64,000 nucleotides of DNA from the NCBI RefSeq assembly GCF_001676785.2, contig NZ_CP015910.2, forward strand, positions 1,612,001 to 1,676,000, read 5' to 3'. This DNA is from Brachyspira hyodysenteriae ATCC 27164. GTDB taxonomy: Bacteria; Spirochaetota; Brachyspiria; Brachyspirales; Brachyspiraceae. Position numbers and translations under genes: made by a program. Positions 27,261 to 37,034 of this stretch are shown here, in pieces. The first letter of the stretch is position 1, and each line of letters starts with the position of its first letter. Below the pieces are notes generated by a model. It was not told the origin of the DNA. It did no database searches and saw only the letters and a list, made by a program, of their open reading frames with translations.

Positions 27261-27761
27261 ATGGCTACAACACCTATAAAATTTATGGACGTTAGGTTCA
27301 TCAATCCATTTATCGTATCTTTGGTATCAATATTTAAAGAGATGGCTGGTCTTACAATGGAAAAAGGTACTTTAGTTAAGGGACAAGGCCGTAAACTTTT
27401 CTCCGGATATGGTGTTGCTATAGGAATTGTCGGCGATGTTAATGGTCAGGTACTTTACGAATTTCCTGAAAATTTTTCTCAGCTTCTTACTGAAAATCTT
27501 ACAGATAAAAAACGCGGAGAATATGATTCTGAAGATGATTTTGAAGATATGATGAGAAGTGTTATAAACGAAATGGGAAACACTATAAGCGGTCTTGCTA
27601 TAACTAAATTAGCTGAAGAAGGTATTAGCTGCGATATCACTCCTCCTATACTTTACTTTGGAAAAGAAATACAAATTATACCTAAAAACTTACAAACTAT
27701 AATTATTCCTTTCCAATCTTCACTTGGATTTGTCAGCGTTAATATTGCTATGGATGCATAA
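27261..27761 (+). CDS. cheX: CheX-type CheY-P phosphatase
   Basis: This 166-residue protein starts MDVRFINPFIVSLVSIFKEM after a short lead and has the CheC/CheX/FliY phosphatase helix motif E-x-x-N in SVINEMGNTISGLA near residue 112. It has the CheX-type single helix copy, the DVNGQVLYEF strand and the C-terminal FVSVNIAMDA. Spirochaetes use CheX to dephosphorylate CheY-P during chemotaxis of periplasmic-flagellar cells. AAAAGGA precedes the ATG. No other chemotaxis gene lies in the window; it heads an operon of envelope genes, so a role in another response-regulator circuit is also possible. Confidence 0.85.
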   Translation: MATTPIKFMDVRFINPFIVSLVSIFKEMAGLTMEKGTLVKGQGRKLFSGYGVAIGIVGDVNGQVLYEFPENFSQLLTENLTDKKRGEYDSEDDFEDMMRSVINEMGNTISGLAITKLAEEGISCDITPPILYFGKEIQIIPKNLQTIIIPFQSSLGFVSVNIAMDA

Positions 27762-27770
27762 TAATATTAA

Positions 27771-28445
27771 ATGATAAAAAACATTATTTATATATCAATT
27801 ATAATATCTTTATTATTATCATGTACTAATACTGTAAACAGCAATATTTCACAAACCAATGATATAGCAATAAAGCCTAATATAAGCGATAAATACAAAA
27901 TCACTCCAAATGCTCTAAGATTAAAACTATTATCCGAATATACAGAAACTCATTATGGAAGTAAACTAATATATTTAGATAATCCTCAAATAATAGTTGT
28001 TCATTCTACAGAAACACCAAATCTTAGTATAGCTGTAAACATATTTAAAAATGACGTTTTAATAGGAAGGCCTGATATAGAAGCAGGAGGAGAAGTAAAT
28101 GTTGGAACTCATTTCTTAGTAGATTTTGATGGAACTATATATGCAAATACTCCTATTGAATATATAGCCAGACATACGGTAGGTTTTAATTATACATCTA
28201 TAAGTATAGAAAATATAGGGTATGCTGATAAATTAACAAAAGAACAACTTGAAGCAAATGTACAATTAATAAAATATATAAAAAGTAAATATAAAAGCAT
28301 AAAATATATAATAGCACACTATGAATATAAAGATAAAACCTTGCCGCATTATTCGCTGTATAAAGAATTAAATACTAAATATATAAATCCAGGAAAAAGG
28401 GATCCTGGAACTAATTTTATGCAGGAATTAAGAAAAAGAATTTAA
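27771..28445 (+). CDS. Lipoprotein with N-acetylmuramoyl-L-alanine amidase (amidase_2/PGRP) domain
   Basis: This 224-residue protein has a signal sequence with lipobox LLLSC (C18), then an amidase_2 fold: QIIVVHSTETP (first zinc His near residue 82), a THFLVDFDGTIYANTP strand typical of AmpD/PGRP, IARHTVGFNYTSISIENIGY (second His region), IIAHYEY and a terminal KRDPGTNF resembling the DPG loop of AmpD. Such enzymes cut the amide between MurNAc and the stem peptide; as a lipoprotein it would act in the periplasm. It starts 10 nt after cheX with no clear ribosome-binding site, suggesting translational coupling. Confidence 0.85.
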   Translation: MIKNIIYISIIISLLLSCTNTVNSNISQTNDIAIKPNISDKYKITPNALRLKLLSEYTETHYGSKLIYLDNPQIIVVHSTETPNLSIAVNIFKNDVLIGRPDIEAGGEVNVGTHFLVDFDGTIYANTPIEYIARHTVGFNYTSISIENIGYADKLTKEQLEANVQLIKYIKSKYKSIKYIIAHYEYKDKTLPHYSLYKELNTKYINPGKRDPGTNFMQELRKRI

Positions 28446-28469
28446 TAAAAAATATAAGGCTTATTATTT

Positions 28470-29858
28470 ATGGAAATACTACTAGTTTATTTATTTGAAA
28501 TATTTATAATTATTATTCTTATTATGCTCTCTGCTTTATTTTCTGGAAGTGAGACTGCATATACATCTATTGATGATGTTACTTTAATGCGTTTGGTCAG
28601 AGAGAAAAAAATCAAAGAAGAAGATAAAAAATATTGGGAAAAGTCAAGTTCTATGATACCTACCCTACTTGTTGGTAATAACATAGTTAATATATCAGCA
28701 AGTTCCATTATAACTGTATTTGCTGTAAGGCTTGCTGACATTCTGCCGCATGTATCAACAAATGTGATGGTTACAATATCAACTGCCACAATAACAATAC
28801 TTATTATTATATTCGGAGAAATACTTCCTAAAGTCTTAATGAGAGTTAATGCTGAAAAAATGATGCCTTATCTTCTATATTTTATGAAGTTTTGTCATTT
28901 TATATTCAAGCCTATAACTTTCTTAATGGATAAAGTAACTACTTTTATAATGAATTATTTTGTACCTAAAAGATTAAGAGATGCTGAAAAAAGAAGTGCT
29001 TTATCAAGTATGGAAGATATCACTACTATAATACATTTGGGGCATAAAGAAGGAATAATAAAAGAATATACACATGAAATGCTTACAGGAGTAATAGATT
29101 TTAGAAATAAAACTGTAGAAGAGATAATGACGCCCCGTGTTGATATGGTATGTATTGAAGCTGAAACAGATGTAAATGAAATAATAAAACTTACTGTAGA
29201 ATCAGGACTTTCAAGATTTCCTGTTTATGAGGAAACAGTAGATCATATAATAGGTATATTCCATACAAGAGCTTTATTTAAAGAATATGTTAAAGGCGGC
29301 GGAAAGATGAACAAAGTAAAAAAGAAAGCAATAGATTATATAATGCTTCCCTACTTTGTACCTGAAACTAAAACTATAAGCAGCTTATTTAGTGATATGC
29401 AAAAGAAAAAACTTCAGATGGTAATTACTATTGATGAATACGGCGGAACTGCCGGACTTGTTACTATGGAAGATATAATAGAAGAGATAATGGGTGATAT
29501 AGAAGATGAAAGTGATAAAAAAGAAGCTGATGTAATAAGATTTAAGGGAAAAAGAATTATAATAAATGGAAATGCTTCTATAGAAGATGTCAACAAAACT
29601 TTAAAATTAGAATTAGAGCATGAAGAATATCAAACTATAGCAGGATATGTTATTGATATGCTTGATCATATACCTGAAACAAATGAGAGATTCATATTAA
29701 AAGGATATAGGGTAAGAATAATGAAAGTTGAAGACAGAAGAATAGTTGAAATGGAATTTACTCCTATAAAATTTGCAAGAACAAATGAAAGTGATAATAT
29801 TGATATACAAGAGACATCTGATTCAGAAAAAAATGATTTAGAAATTTTAAATGAATAA
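28470..29858 (+). CDS. tlyC: CNNM/CBS-domain protein of the TlyC/CorC hemolysin family
   Basis: This 462-residue protein has a CNNM transmembrane domain (residues 1-200; SALFSGSETAYTSID, LLVGNNIVNI, FGEILPKVLMR), then two CBS domains (IMTPRVDMVCI, SRFPVYEETVDHIIGIF, KLQMVITIDEYGGTAGLVTMEDIIEEIMGDI) and a CorC_HlyC C-terminal domain (about 370-445). Family members are ion (Mg2+/Co2+) transport or efflux regulators; the Brachyspira homologue is historically named hemolysin TlyC, though hemolysis is not established by sequence. It lies in an operon with the amidase and CapA-like lipoproteins. Confidence 0.88.
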   Translation: MEILLVYLFEIFIIIILIMLSALFSGSETAYTSIDDVTLMRLVREKKIKEEDKKYWEKSSSMIPTLLVGNNIVNISASSIITVFAVRLADILPHVSTNVMVTISTATITILIIIFGEILPKVLMRVNAEKMMPYLLYFMKFCHFIFKPITFLMDKVTTFIMNYFVPKRLRDAEKRSALSSMEDITTIIHLGHKEGIIKEYTHEMLTGVIDFRNKTVEEIMTPRVDMVCIEAETDVNEIIKLTVESGLSRFPVYEETVDHIIGIFHTRALFKEYVKGGGKMNKVKKKAIDYIMLPYFVPETKTISSLFSDMQKKKLQMVITIDEYGGTAGLVTMEDIIEEIMGDIEDESDKKEADVIRFKGKRIIINGNASIEDVNKTLKLELEHEEYQTIAGYVIDMLDHIPETNERFILKGYRVRIMKVEDRRIVEMEFTPIKFARTNESDNIDIQETSDSEKNDLEILNE

Positions 29859-29896
29859 GATAATAATAAAAAATAATTACTAATTAGGAAAATAAA

Positions 29897-31066
29897 ATGA
29901 TAAAAAAAATAATCGTTGCTTTATCTTTAATACTATTATATTCATGTGCTGATAACAAGCAGGAAGAAGAAAAAAAGCCTCAACCTCCTCAAAGTATCAA
30001 ATTAGTATTTACAGGTGATATAATGACGCATCCTACTATTGTAGAGGCATTTCAAAGCAATGATGTTTTAATAGATTTGAAAGATTATTTTCAAGGTGAT
30101 ATTGTATTTGCAAATTTAGAATTTGTTGTTAATACAAATAAACCTCCTATGCCTTATCCTGAATTTAATGGTTCATTAGATTATTTACAGTATTTCTTTA
30201 ATTACTTCAATACTTTTTCAATAGCCAATAACCATGCTTATGATCAGGGAGCTCAGGCAGAAGCTGAAACTGTAGCTGAACTACATAGAAACAATAAATT
30301 AACTTTAGGAGGATCAACTAATTCTCCAAGCATAGCACCTATCATAACAAATATTAATAATGTACCTCTTTTTATATCAGCATATACTATGCTTGATAAT
30401 GGACTAAGTCATAAAACAAATAAAAATGATCATTTCTATTTTATGAATTTCTTTCCTAAACAGGAAGATCTAGTAGAAAAAGTAAAATCTGATTTAGCAC
30501 TTGCTACAAACAATGAAATAAAAATAATATCTCTTCATTTCGGATTGGAATATACAACTGCTCCTGAAGAAAAAACAAAAGAAACTGCAAGAGCTTTGAT
30601 AGAAAATGGAGTTGACATAATAGTAGGGCATCATCCTCATGTACCAAGACCTGTAGAAATTTATGAAGGAACTAATCATAGCGGTATAATAATATATTCA
30701 TTAGGAAACTTCATTGCAAATCATAAAGGAAGATATCCTCATCTTGATATAGGTACAGTTGTATCATTAGAGATAAATGAAAACAAAGAGATTAATTTTT
30801 CTTATCTACCAACTTATTATGCCTTCTTTAGGAAAAATGGTTTTGAAGTAATAATGAAGCCTATAAAAGAAGATCCCAATATTAATATGCCTACTCTAGC
30901 AAGCAATTATGTATATAACACTTATGATACTAATGCTATAAAAAAAGGTTATGAACTTATACATGATTTTTATTCGCCTCTTACAAATGAGAGTGTAAAA
31001 ACTATGTTTGCTGATAACATAACTAATAACAGCATTGTATCTAATAATAGTTTAGCGCATAATTAA
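29897..31066 (+). CDS. CapA-family (poly-gamma-glutamate capsule-type) lipoprotein
   Basis: This 389-residue protein has lipobox LLYSC (C17) and a calcineurin-like metallophosphoesterase fold of the PGA_cap type: LVFTGDIMTHP near residue 37, DIVFANLEFVV, FSIANNHAYDQGAQA, IISLHFGLEYT, DIIVGHHPHVPRPVEIY and IIYSLGNFIANH. CapA/PgsA homologues take part in poly-gamma-glutamate synthesis or transfer, but most distant members have unknown roles, and no CapB/CapC is nearby. It is probably an envelope phosphoesterase-like enzyme. AGGAAAA precedes the ATG, 38 nt after tlyC. Confidence 0.85.
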   Translation: MIKKIIVALSLILLYSCADNKQEEEKKPQPPQSIKLVFTGDIMTHPTIVEAFQSNDVLIDLKDYFQGDIVFANLEFVVNTNKPPMPYPEFNGSLDYLQYFFNYFNTFSIANNHAYDQGAQAEAETVAELHRNNKLTLGGSTNSPSIAPIITNINNVPLFISAYTMLDNGLSHKTNKNDHFYFMNFFPKQEDLVEKVKSDLALATNNEIKIISLHFGLEYTTAPEEKTKETARALIENGVDIIVGHHPHVPRPVEIYEGTNHSGIIIYSLGNFIANHKGRYPHLDIGTVVSLEINENKEINFSYLPTYYAFFRKNGFEVIMKPIKEDPNINMPTLASNYVYNTYDTNAIKKGYELIHDFYSPLTNESVKTMFADNITNNSIVSNNSLAHN

Positions 31067-31114
31067 TATTTATAAATATTTTATTTATTTCCTATAAAAC
31101 TTTTAAGGATTATT

Positions 31115-31906
31115 ATGCAAAATATAATGCCTCCCATATGGTTTGTAAACAGCAGTTCTTATAATAAAGTATTTATAAATTATTTTAATAAACTTTCAAA
31201 TGATGACAAAGAAGAATATAAAAAACTTTTTGAAGAGCCTATAATATTTAAAGGCTTTTATGGTAATAACTCGATAAATAAAGATATCTTTTCAAATAAT
31301 AAAGAACAGAAATATTCTTTAGAAAAACTTAGGAAAGATTTTAATTCCGGAAAGAAAATTGATTTCTTATTTTTCTATGGTCATACTAATGATAAAAAAG
31401 AAGTTACTAAATCATCATTAAGCCAATGGTATATTAAAGATTTTAGAGATAATGATTTGGTATTTAATTGTATGGAAAAATATATGATGTACAATAAGGC
31501 ATTATTATTTGATGATAAAGATATTGCTAATGAAATTTTGAATAATAATCAGCCGAAAGCTATAAAAGAACTTGGAAGAAAAGTTAAAAATTTCAATGAT
31601 GAAATATGGGATAAAATGAAATACAAAATAGTATTTACAGGCAATTATTATAAATTCTCACAAAACACTGATTTAAGAAATTTTTTAATAAGTACAAAAA
31701 ACAAAGTATTAGTTGAAGCAAGTCCCTATGATAAAGTATGGGGAATAAAAATGAAATATGATGATGAGAATATAGAAAATCCTTTTTACTGGAAAGGAGA
31801 GAATTTATTAGGCTTTGCTTTAATGGAAGTAAGAGATGAAATAAAAAGAGTATATAAAAATTATGATTTGATAGATTGGAGTAAATTTTATAATTTAATT
31901 AAATAA
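31115..31906 (+). CDS. NADAR (YbiA/DUF1768) domain protein
   Basis: Of 263 residues, the last 190 fit the NADAR domain: IDFLFFYGHT, SLSQWYIKDFRDN, CMEKYMMYNKALLFDDKDIANEIL, KAIKELGRKVKNFND, KYKIVFTGNYYKFSQN, VEASPYDKVWGIKM and the terminal LLGFALMEVRDEIK. About 65 N-terminal residues precede it. NADAR proteins are N-glycosidases acting on riboflavin intermediates (YbiA) or on ADP-ribose adducts, including reversal of guanine ADP-ribosylation. AAGGA lies 6 nt before the ATG. It ends the cheX operon, 48 nt after capA, and is followed by an unlinked HEPN-like gene. No partner ADP-ribosyltransferase is visible. Confidence 0.85.
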   Translation: MQNIMPPIWFVNSSSYNKVFINYFNKLSNDDKEEYKKLFEEPIIFKGFYGNNSINKDIFSNNKEQKYSLEKLRKDFNSGKKIDFLFFYGHTNDKKEVTKSSLSQWYIKDFRDNDLVFNCMEKYMMYNKALLFDDKDIANEILNNNQPKAIKELGRKVKNFNDEIWDKMKYKIVFTGNYYKFSQNTDLRNFLISTKNKVLVEASPYDKVWGIKMKYDDENIENPFYWKGENLLGFALMEVRDEIKRVYKNYDLIDWSKFYNLIK

Positions 31907-32134
31907 TTTAACTGTTTTAGTATCTTGGTATAAAAATTTATTAACATGTTTTTATATTTCAAACATATTTATTAAAAATGATTATACATATAAATAATCA
32001 TATATTTAAAAAGTTCCATATATATTGTACATGTAATATATATGATGTGGATTTATTTATTAGGATAATTATACTTATATAAGTCTATTGTATATATTTT
32101 TCAATAGCAAATATTATAAAAATAGGAAGATAAA

Positions 32135-33361
32135 ATGAAACTTGATTTTGAAAAATGGTTAGATGAAAAATATGAAAATAAATTATTATCTCACATAGAC
32201 ACTAATTCTGAAGCTATAAAAAATATATTTGAAGAATCCATAATATGTTATAAATCATGTGCTTATAGAGCATCAATAGTTATGGCTATTATAGGTTTTA
32301 ATATGATAATGAGAGATAGATTATTAAAATATAAAAATTCTCTAGAATCTCTCGATCAATCTATACATTTTGAAAGTAACAATTTAATTGATGATAATGC
32401 TTGGGATAGAGCTTTAGGAAATTTTATAATTAATAATAAAAAAAATTTTGACAAAATATTTCCAAACAAAAGTAGTTGGAATAACAGTTGGATACATTAT
32501 AGAGATATGAGAAATATAGCTGCACATGGAAAAGGGTTTAAATTGCACTATAGTGATATAGAATCATTATATTCTTGGATAATTCAAGCTTTTAATACTT
32601 TATATCCAATTACAGCATTAGAAACACTAATAGAGGATATATTTATATTTTTTGATATATCAAAAACTCCAGAAAATAAATCTTATGATTATATAATTAA
32701 TAATTCTTTGCATATTTCAACTGAAGAAGAATTAGAAAAGATATTTAAATGTTTATATGAAATATATATTGATAATATAAATAATAAAAAATTATGTGTA
32801 AAAATTATTAACATGTTATCAGATTTGTTTAAGAAAAAAGAAAAAATATTTATAAATATTATAATAAAATTTATTAAGTTAACATCAGAATGTGATATTA
32901 ATGCAAGATATACTATAAGTGATTTTTTAGTAAATCTACTATGTACAAATACAATTATTTCAATGAATATAAAATATGAAGATAAATATTATTTTTTAAA
33001 AAATGGATATTTTTCAGTTATAGATTATGATAAATTATATTATAATCATATAATAAATGAAGAATTATTATATGATGGTTTAAGTAAGAGTTCTTTTGAA
33101 CATTTAGAAAAAAAAGACATAATTTCTATATCAAAATTTATAGATGTGGAAATAAAAAGAAGGTGTGAATTATTATTTACTAGTAATTCATTTAATAGAA
33201 CAAGAGAAATAATATCTAAAATACCAAAAAATTTTATTAATGAAGAACATGCTACAATATTAATTCAAGCTTATAATGATAATCCACAGGTATCAGATAC
33301 TTGGGATTTCAAAGATTTTAAATATTATATAGAAAAAAAAATTTCCAGATATGGAATTTAA
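32135..33361 (+). CDS. HEPN-like domain protein of unknown function
   Basis: I do not recognise the full 408-residue protein. Its N-terminal half looks like a HEPN fold: an amphipathic helix FEESIICYKSCAYRASIVMAI (about residues 32-52) and the Rx4-6H motif as R126-NIAA-H131 in RDMRNIAAHGKG. HEPN proteins are often RNases in toxin-antitoxin, abortive-infection or Apea-type defence systems, but many are scaffolds. The C-terminal 230 residues are helical, Asn/Ile-rich and show no motif I can name. AGGAAG precedes the ATG. It is monocistronic, in a gap between the cheX operon and the ankyrin cluster, and very AT-rich, consistent with accessory status. Confidence 0.6.
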   Translation: MKLDFEKWLDEKYENKLLSHIDTNSEAIKNIFEESIICYKSCAYRASIVMAIIGFNMIMRDRLLKYKNSLESLDQSIHFESNNLIDDNAWDRALGNFIINNKKNFDKIFPNKSSWNNSWIHYRDMRNIAAHGKGFKLHYSDIESLYSWIIQAFNTLYPITALETLIEDIFIFFDISKTPENKSYDYIINNSLHISTEEELEKIFKCLYEIYIDNINNKKLCVKIINMLSDLFKKKEKIFINIIIKFIKLTSECDINARYTISDFLVNLLCTNTIISMNIKYEDKYYFLKNGYFSVIDYDKLYYNHIINEELLYDGLSKSSFEHLEKKDIISISKFIDVEIKRRCELLFTSNSFNRTREIISKIPKNFINEEHATILIQAYNDNPQVSDTWDFKDFKYYIEKKISRYGI

Positions 33362-33434
33362 TAATATTCAATAAAAATAAATGATTATATATTTTTTAAT
33401 AATTTGTACATATTATAACAATAAATTAATTTTT

Positions 33435-34517
33435 CTATTTTGTGAGTAATTTTATTATTTCTTCATTTTTTCCGTATTCTCTAGCATAATACAATGCATC
33501 ATAATTACCTCTTTTTATACTTTTATCAGCACCAGCATCTAAAAGCATTTTTGTCATTTCTAAATTTCCGCTATGACAAGCCCACATCAATGCGGTCATA
33601 CCATACTTATTTTGAACATTAACATCAGCATTATTTTTAATAAGCACTTTTACAGCATTAATATTATTATAAGAAGCGGCTTCTCTCAATGCAGTATCAT
33701 AATCATAATCTTTATATGCATCACTATCAATCAGCTTTTGTAAAAAAACTTCATTAGTAGAATAGTGTGCAGCATTTATCAATGGAACATTAAGATTAAG
33801 CAAAGTTGATTGATTAAGATCACAAACTTTCAAACTTTTATCCAAAGAATCAGAACCATTTTGAAGTAAAATATCTGCTATATCCTCATGTCCATATGTA
33901 TAAGCATAAATCAAAGCATTTGCATTATTTCTATTTCTTTTATTTATATCAGCTTTATTGGCAATCAAAATTTTTACAGTTTCTTTATAACCTTTCATAA
34001 TAGCATACATTAAAGGTGTTTCTTCATTCTCATAATCTCCATCATAAGCTATATTAACATCAGCTTTATTTTTTATTAATAGTTTTACCATTTCAATATT
34101 TTCTTTTCTATTATATTCTAAGGCACAAAATAATGCTGTCCTTCCTCTAAAGCCCTGATAATCAATATTAGCACCATAACTTAAAAGTAGTTTAACCATT
34201 TCCATATTATTATTATCAACTGCAAGTATCAATGCAGTATCGCCATCACTTACTACAGTATTAACATCTGCCTTATATTTCAAAAGAAGCTCAGCCATTT
34301 CTATATTATTATCCATAACTGCAATCGATAATAATGAAAAATCTTCATAATCAAGATTATTTATATCTCCATTATATTTCTTAAGAATATTCTCAGCTTC
34401 TTTAACATTACCTTCATTCACATATTCTCTTAATCTTTCATAAGCTTTAGTTTTATTATCAGTTTGACTGTATAAGCACAGACTAAATAAAAATAAAATA
34501 AATATTAACTTTTTCAT
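33435..34517 (-). CDS. Exported ankyrin-repeat protein (Ank1)
   Basis: This 360-residue protein starts with a signal peptide (MKKLIFILFLFSLCLYSQ) and has about nine ankyrin repeats, recognisable from units such as GDTALILAVDNNNMEMVKLLLSYGANI and GMTALMWACHSGNLEMTKMLLDAGAD. One repeat near residue 260 is degenerate (IDSDAYKDYDYDTAL). It is a close paralogue of the gene at 40571-41659: both ends are nearly identical in DNA while the middle repeats differ. Ankyrin repeats bind proteins; the periplasmic or surface partner is unknown. AGAGG lies before the ATG. It is the last gene of an operon with two polytopic membrane proteins. Confidence 0.88.
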   Translation of the reverse strand: MKKLIFILFLFSLCLYSQTDNKTKAYERLREYVNEGNVKEAENILKKYNGDINNLDYEDFSLLSIAVMDNNIEMAELLLKYKADVNTVVSDGDTALILAVDNNNMEMVKLLLSYGANIDYQGFRGRTALFCALEYNRKENIEMVKLLIKNKADVNIAYDGDYENEETPLMYAIMKGYKETVKILIANKADINKRNRNNANALIYAYTYGHEDIADILLQNGSDSLDKSLKVCDLNQSTLLNLNVPLINAAHYSTNEVFLQKLIDSDAYKDYDYDTALREAASYNNINAVKVLIKNNADVNVQNKYGMTALMWACHSGNLEMTKMLLDAGADKSIKRGNYDALYYAREYGKNEEIIKLLTK

Positions 34518-34559
34518 AATTCACAAACCTCTTTAAATTATTAAACTTTTATTTATCTT

Positions 34560-35771
34560 TTAAAATACCATTATCATAGGAGCTATAAAAGAAAAAATAA
34601 ATGAGTAAATACCATAAATATAAATGAAGCTATATATTTTATTATTTCCAATCACTGCCTCATTTATATTAATATTATTTTTAAATATTTTTATTATAGA
34701 CTTTATATTTTGTACTATTATATATATTAAATTAATAGCTATTACAGCATTAAGAACTGTAATAGAAATTTCATTTATTTTATTTTCAGAAATAATTACT
34801 CTGTATATGCTTGCTCCTAATACTAATATATTAAATAATAATGCTATTATTGGAAATATTATATACATTGCTTTTGTTATTACTCCAGCTTTATAGTCAG
34901 CTCTTATAAAGTATAAAGTAATAATAGATAAAATTAATAATACATTATAAATTATAAAAGACTTAGTATTGTCAAAAGGTCTTATAGGTTCATATAGTAA
35001 GGCAAAAAATGAAACAAATATTAAAAATGAATATAAAAATAATAATCCTCGAGAAATATATATTGATAAAACAGTTTTGAATCTCTTTTGCACAAAGAAA
35101 AATATAAACGGTATTAAAGTAGATAAATACACAATAAAAATCAAAATCAGTTTTAAGGCTAAGGTATTTCCATGTTCTTCAGAAAAAACAGATAACATTA
35201 AACCAAAAAATACTAATACCATCAATACCAAAAATTCTAGCAATTCTACCAATTCTACCAATTTAATAATTAAGAATAATATTGTTGCTAATAAAATTTC
35301 TGATGCTACAGAAAACAGTATTATATCTCCTAATTTAGTAAAACTATTATATGTATTATTCTTTATATTAAAATTGTTATCAGATAAAACTATTATAATA
35401 AAAAAGATTATAGAAGATAATATACTTTTATTAATCATTATATTAGATTTAAAAAATTCAAGCATATCAGGTATTTCATCTTTTAATGGTGCTGAAGTAA
35501 ATATGCCAAGCAAAAATAAAAGTAAAAATGACAAAAATATTATTAGTATTGTTCTTTTATTAATATTTTCTAAATTACTATCTATAATAAATAAAAATGA
35601 ATAACAAAAAAAGTAAAATACTTGATAATAAAAACTATTAATAATAATTAAATTGTCAGCATTATGATCAATATCATATAATAATATTTGTATACTTATA
35701 GGAAGAGAAGAAATTAGTATTAATACAAATACTAATATATGATATAATCTTTTTTTACTGATGTAGTTCAT
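34560..35771 (-). CDS. Polytopic membrane protein, paralogue 2
   Basis: This 403-residue protein has about 10 membrane segments and is not recognised with certainty. The order of helices and the loop LLYEPIRPFDNTKSFIIYN, then YFIRADYKAGVITKAMY, recall DUF4153-like membrane proteins, at low confidence. The C-terminal 200 residues are nearly identical to the paralogues at 35787 and 41691, while the segment around residues 155-215 is unrelated to theirs. That segment contains a 9-bp in-frame tandem repeat (35233-35259). It lies 15 nt after paralogue 1 and 42 nt before Ank1, so it is presumably one operon. Confidence 0.7.
   Translation of the reverse strand: MNYISKKRLYHILVFVLILISSLPISIQILLYDIDHNADNLIIINSFYYQVFYFFCYSFLFIIDSNLENINKRTILIIFLSFLLLFLLGIFTSAPLKDEIPDMLEFFKSNIMINKSILSSIIFFIIIVLSDNNFNIKNNTYNSFTKLGDIILFSVASEILLATILFLIIKLVELVELLEFLVLMVLVFFGLMLSVFSEEHGNTLALKLILIFIVYLSTLIPFIFFFVQKRFKTVLSIYISRGLLFLYSFLIFVSFFALLYEPIRPFDNTKSFIIYNVLLILSIITLYFIRADYKAGVITKAMYIIFPIIALLFNILVLGASIYRVIISENKINEISITVLNAVIAINLIYIIVQNIKSIIKIFKNNININEAVIGNNKIYSFIYIYGIYSFIFSFIAPMIMVF
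35233..35259 (-). repeat. Imperfect 9-bp in-frame tandem repeat (3 units)
   Basis: Units AATTCTAGC, AATTCTACC, AATTCTACC in the plus strand add three residues each to the variable loop of paralogue 2 (LVELVELLEFL). The other two paralogues lack it. Confidence 0.6.
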
Positions 35772-35786
35772 AAATCTCTCACACTT

Positions 35787-36989
35787 TTATTTATTTTTTA
35801 AAAATATCATTATAATAGGAGCTATAAAAGAAAAAATAAATGAGTAAATACCATAAATATAAATGAAGCTATATATTTTATTATTTCCAATTACTACCTC
35901 ATTTATATTGATATTGTTTTTTAATATCTTTATTATAGACTTTATATTTTGTATTATAATATATATTAAATTAACAACTATTATCGCATTAAGAACTGCA
36001 ATAGAAATTTCATTTATTTTATTTTCAGAAATAATTACTCTGTATATGCTTGCTCCTAATACTAATATATTAAATAAAAATGCTAGTACTGGAAATATTA
36101 TATACATTGCCTTTGTTATTACTCCAGCCTTATAGTCAGCTCTTATAAAGTATAAAGTAAAAATGGATAAAATTAATAATGCATTATAAATTATAAAAGA
36201 CTTAGTATTGTCAAAAGGTCTTATAGGTTCATATAGTAAAGCAAAAAATAAAGCGAATATTAAAAATGAATATAAAAATAATAATCCTCTAGAAATATAT
36301 ATTGATAAAACAGTTTTAAATCTCTTTTGCACAAAGAAAAATATAAAAGGTATTATAGAAAAAACAAATACAATAGACATAAAAAGAAGTTTTTCAATTA
36401 ATGATTCAAAATCAGGTGCTATATCAGTTCTAAAAATAAATTTATTATATAAAAAAGCAATAAATACCCAAAATATAAATGCAATAATTGCAGCTATTGT
36501 AGAAAATACAATTATATCTCCTAGCTTAGTAAAACTATTATATGTATTATTTTTTATATTAAAATTATTATCAGCTAAAAGTATTATAATAAAAAACATT
36601 ATAGAAGATAATATACTTTTATTAATCATTATATTAGACATAAAAAAATTAAGCATATCAGGTATTGAATCTTTTAATGGTGCTGAAGTAAATATACTAA
36701 GCAAAAATAAAAGTAAAAATGATAAAAATGTTATTAGTATTGTTCTTTTATTAACATTTTCAAAATTGCTGTTTATACTAAATAAAAATGAATAACAAAA
36801 AAAGTAAAAAACTTGAAAATAAAAACTATTAAAAATCATATTGTAAATTAATTTTTCAAGATCATATGTAGTATCAAATAATAATATATATACATTCGCT
36901 GGAATAGAAGAAATTATCATTAGTACAAATACTAATATAAAATACATTATTTTTTTACTGTTCGAATTAATTAACTTATTTTCAGACAT
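35787..36989 (-). CDS. Polytopic membrane protein, paralogue 1
   Basis: This 400-residue protein with about 10 membrane segments starts MSENKLINSNSKKIMYFILV, a start shared with the paralogue at 41691-42896 together with the ribosome-binding site (AAGGGGTT) and the promoter. It ends with a positively charged LKNK tail. The conserved core includes PFIFFFVQKRFKTVLSIYIS and the EPIRPFDNTKSF loop. The function is unknown; a DUF4153-like relation is only a resemblance. It is the first gene of an operon with paralogue 2 and Ank1, so the membrane protein and the exported ankyrin protein may form a complex. Confidence 0.7.
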   Translation of the reverse strand: MSENKLINSNSKKIMYFILVFVLMIISSIPANVYILLFDTTYDLEKLIYNMIFNSFYFQVFYFFCYSFLFSINSNFENVNKRTILITFLSFLLLFLLSIFTSAPLKDSIPDMLNFFMSNIMINKSILSSIMFFIIILLADNNFNIKNNTYNSFTKLGDIIVFSTIAAIIAFIFWVFIAFLYNKFIFRTDIAPDFESLIEKLLFMSIVFVFSIIPFIFFFVQKRFKTVLSIYISRGLLFLYSFLIFALFFALLYEPIRPFDNTKSFIIYNALLILSIFTLYFIRADYKAGVITKAMYIIFPVLAFLFNILVLGASIYRVIISENKINEISIAVLNAIIVVNLIYIIIQNIKSIIKILKNNININEVVIGNNKIYSFIYIYGIYSFIFSFIAPIIMIFLKNK

Positions 36990-37034
36990 TTTTCATAACC
37001 CCTTATAGGTATTTTTATAAATACTTAAAAATGG

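Noticed and set aside
34624-36795. Plus-strand ORFs of 90-211 codons opposite the membrane-protein genes
   Set aside because: They mirror the conserved paralogues on the minus strand, recur at the same place in each copy and are Ile/Asn/Lys-rich without domains or ribosome-binding sites; they are shadows.
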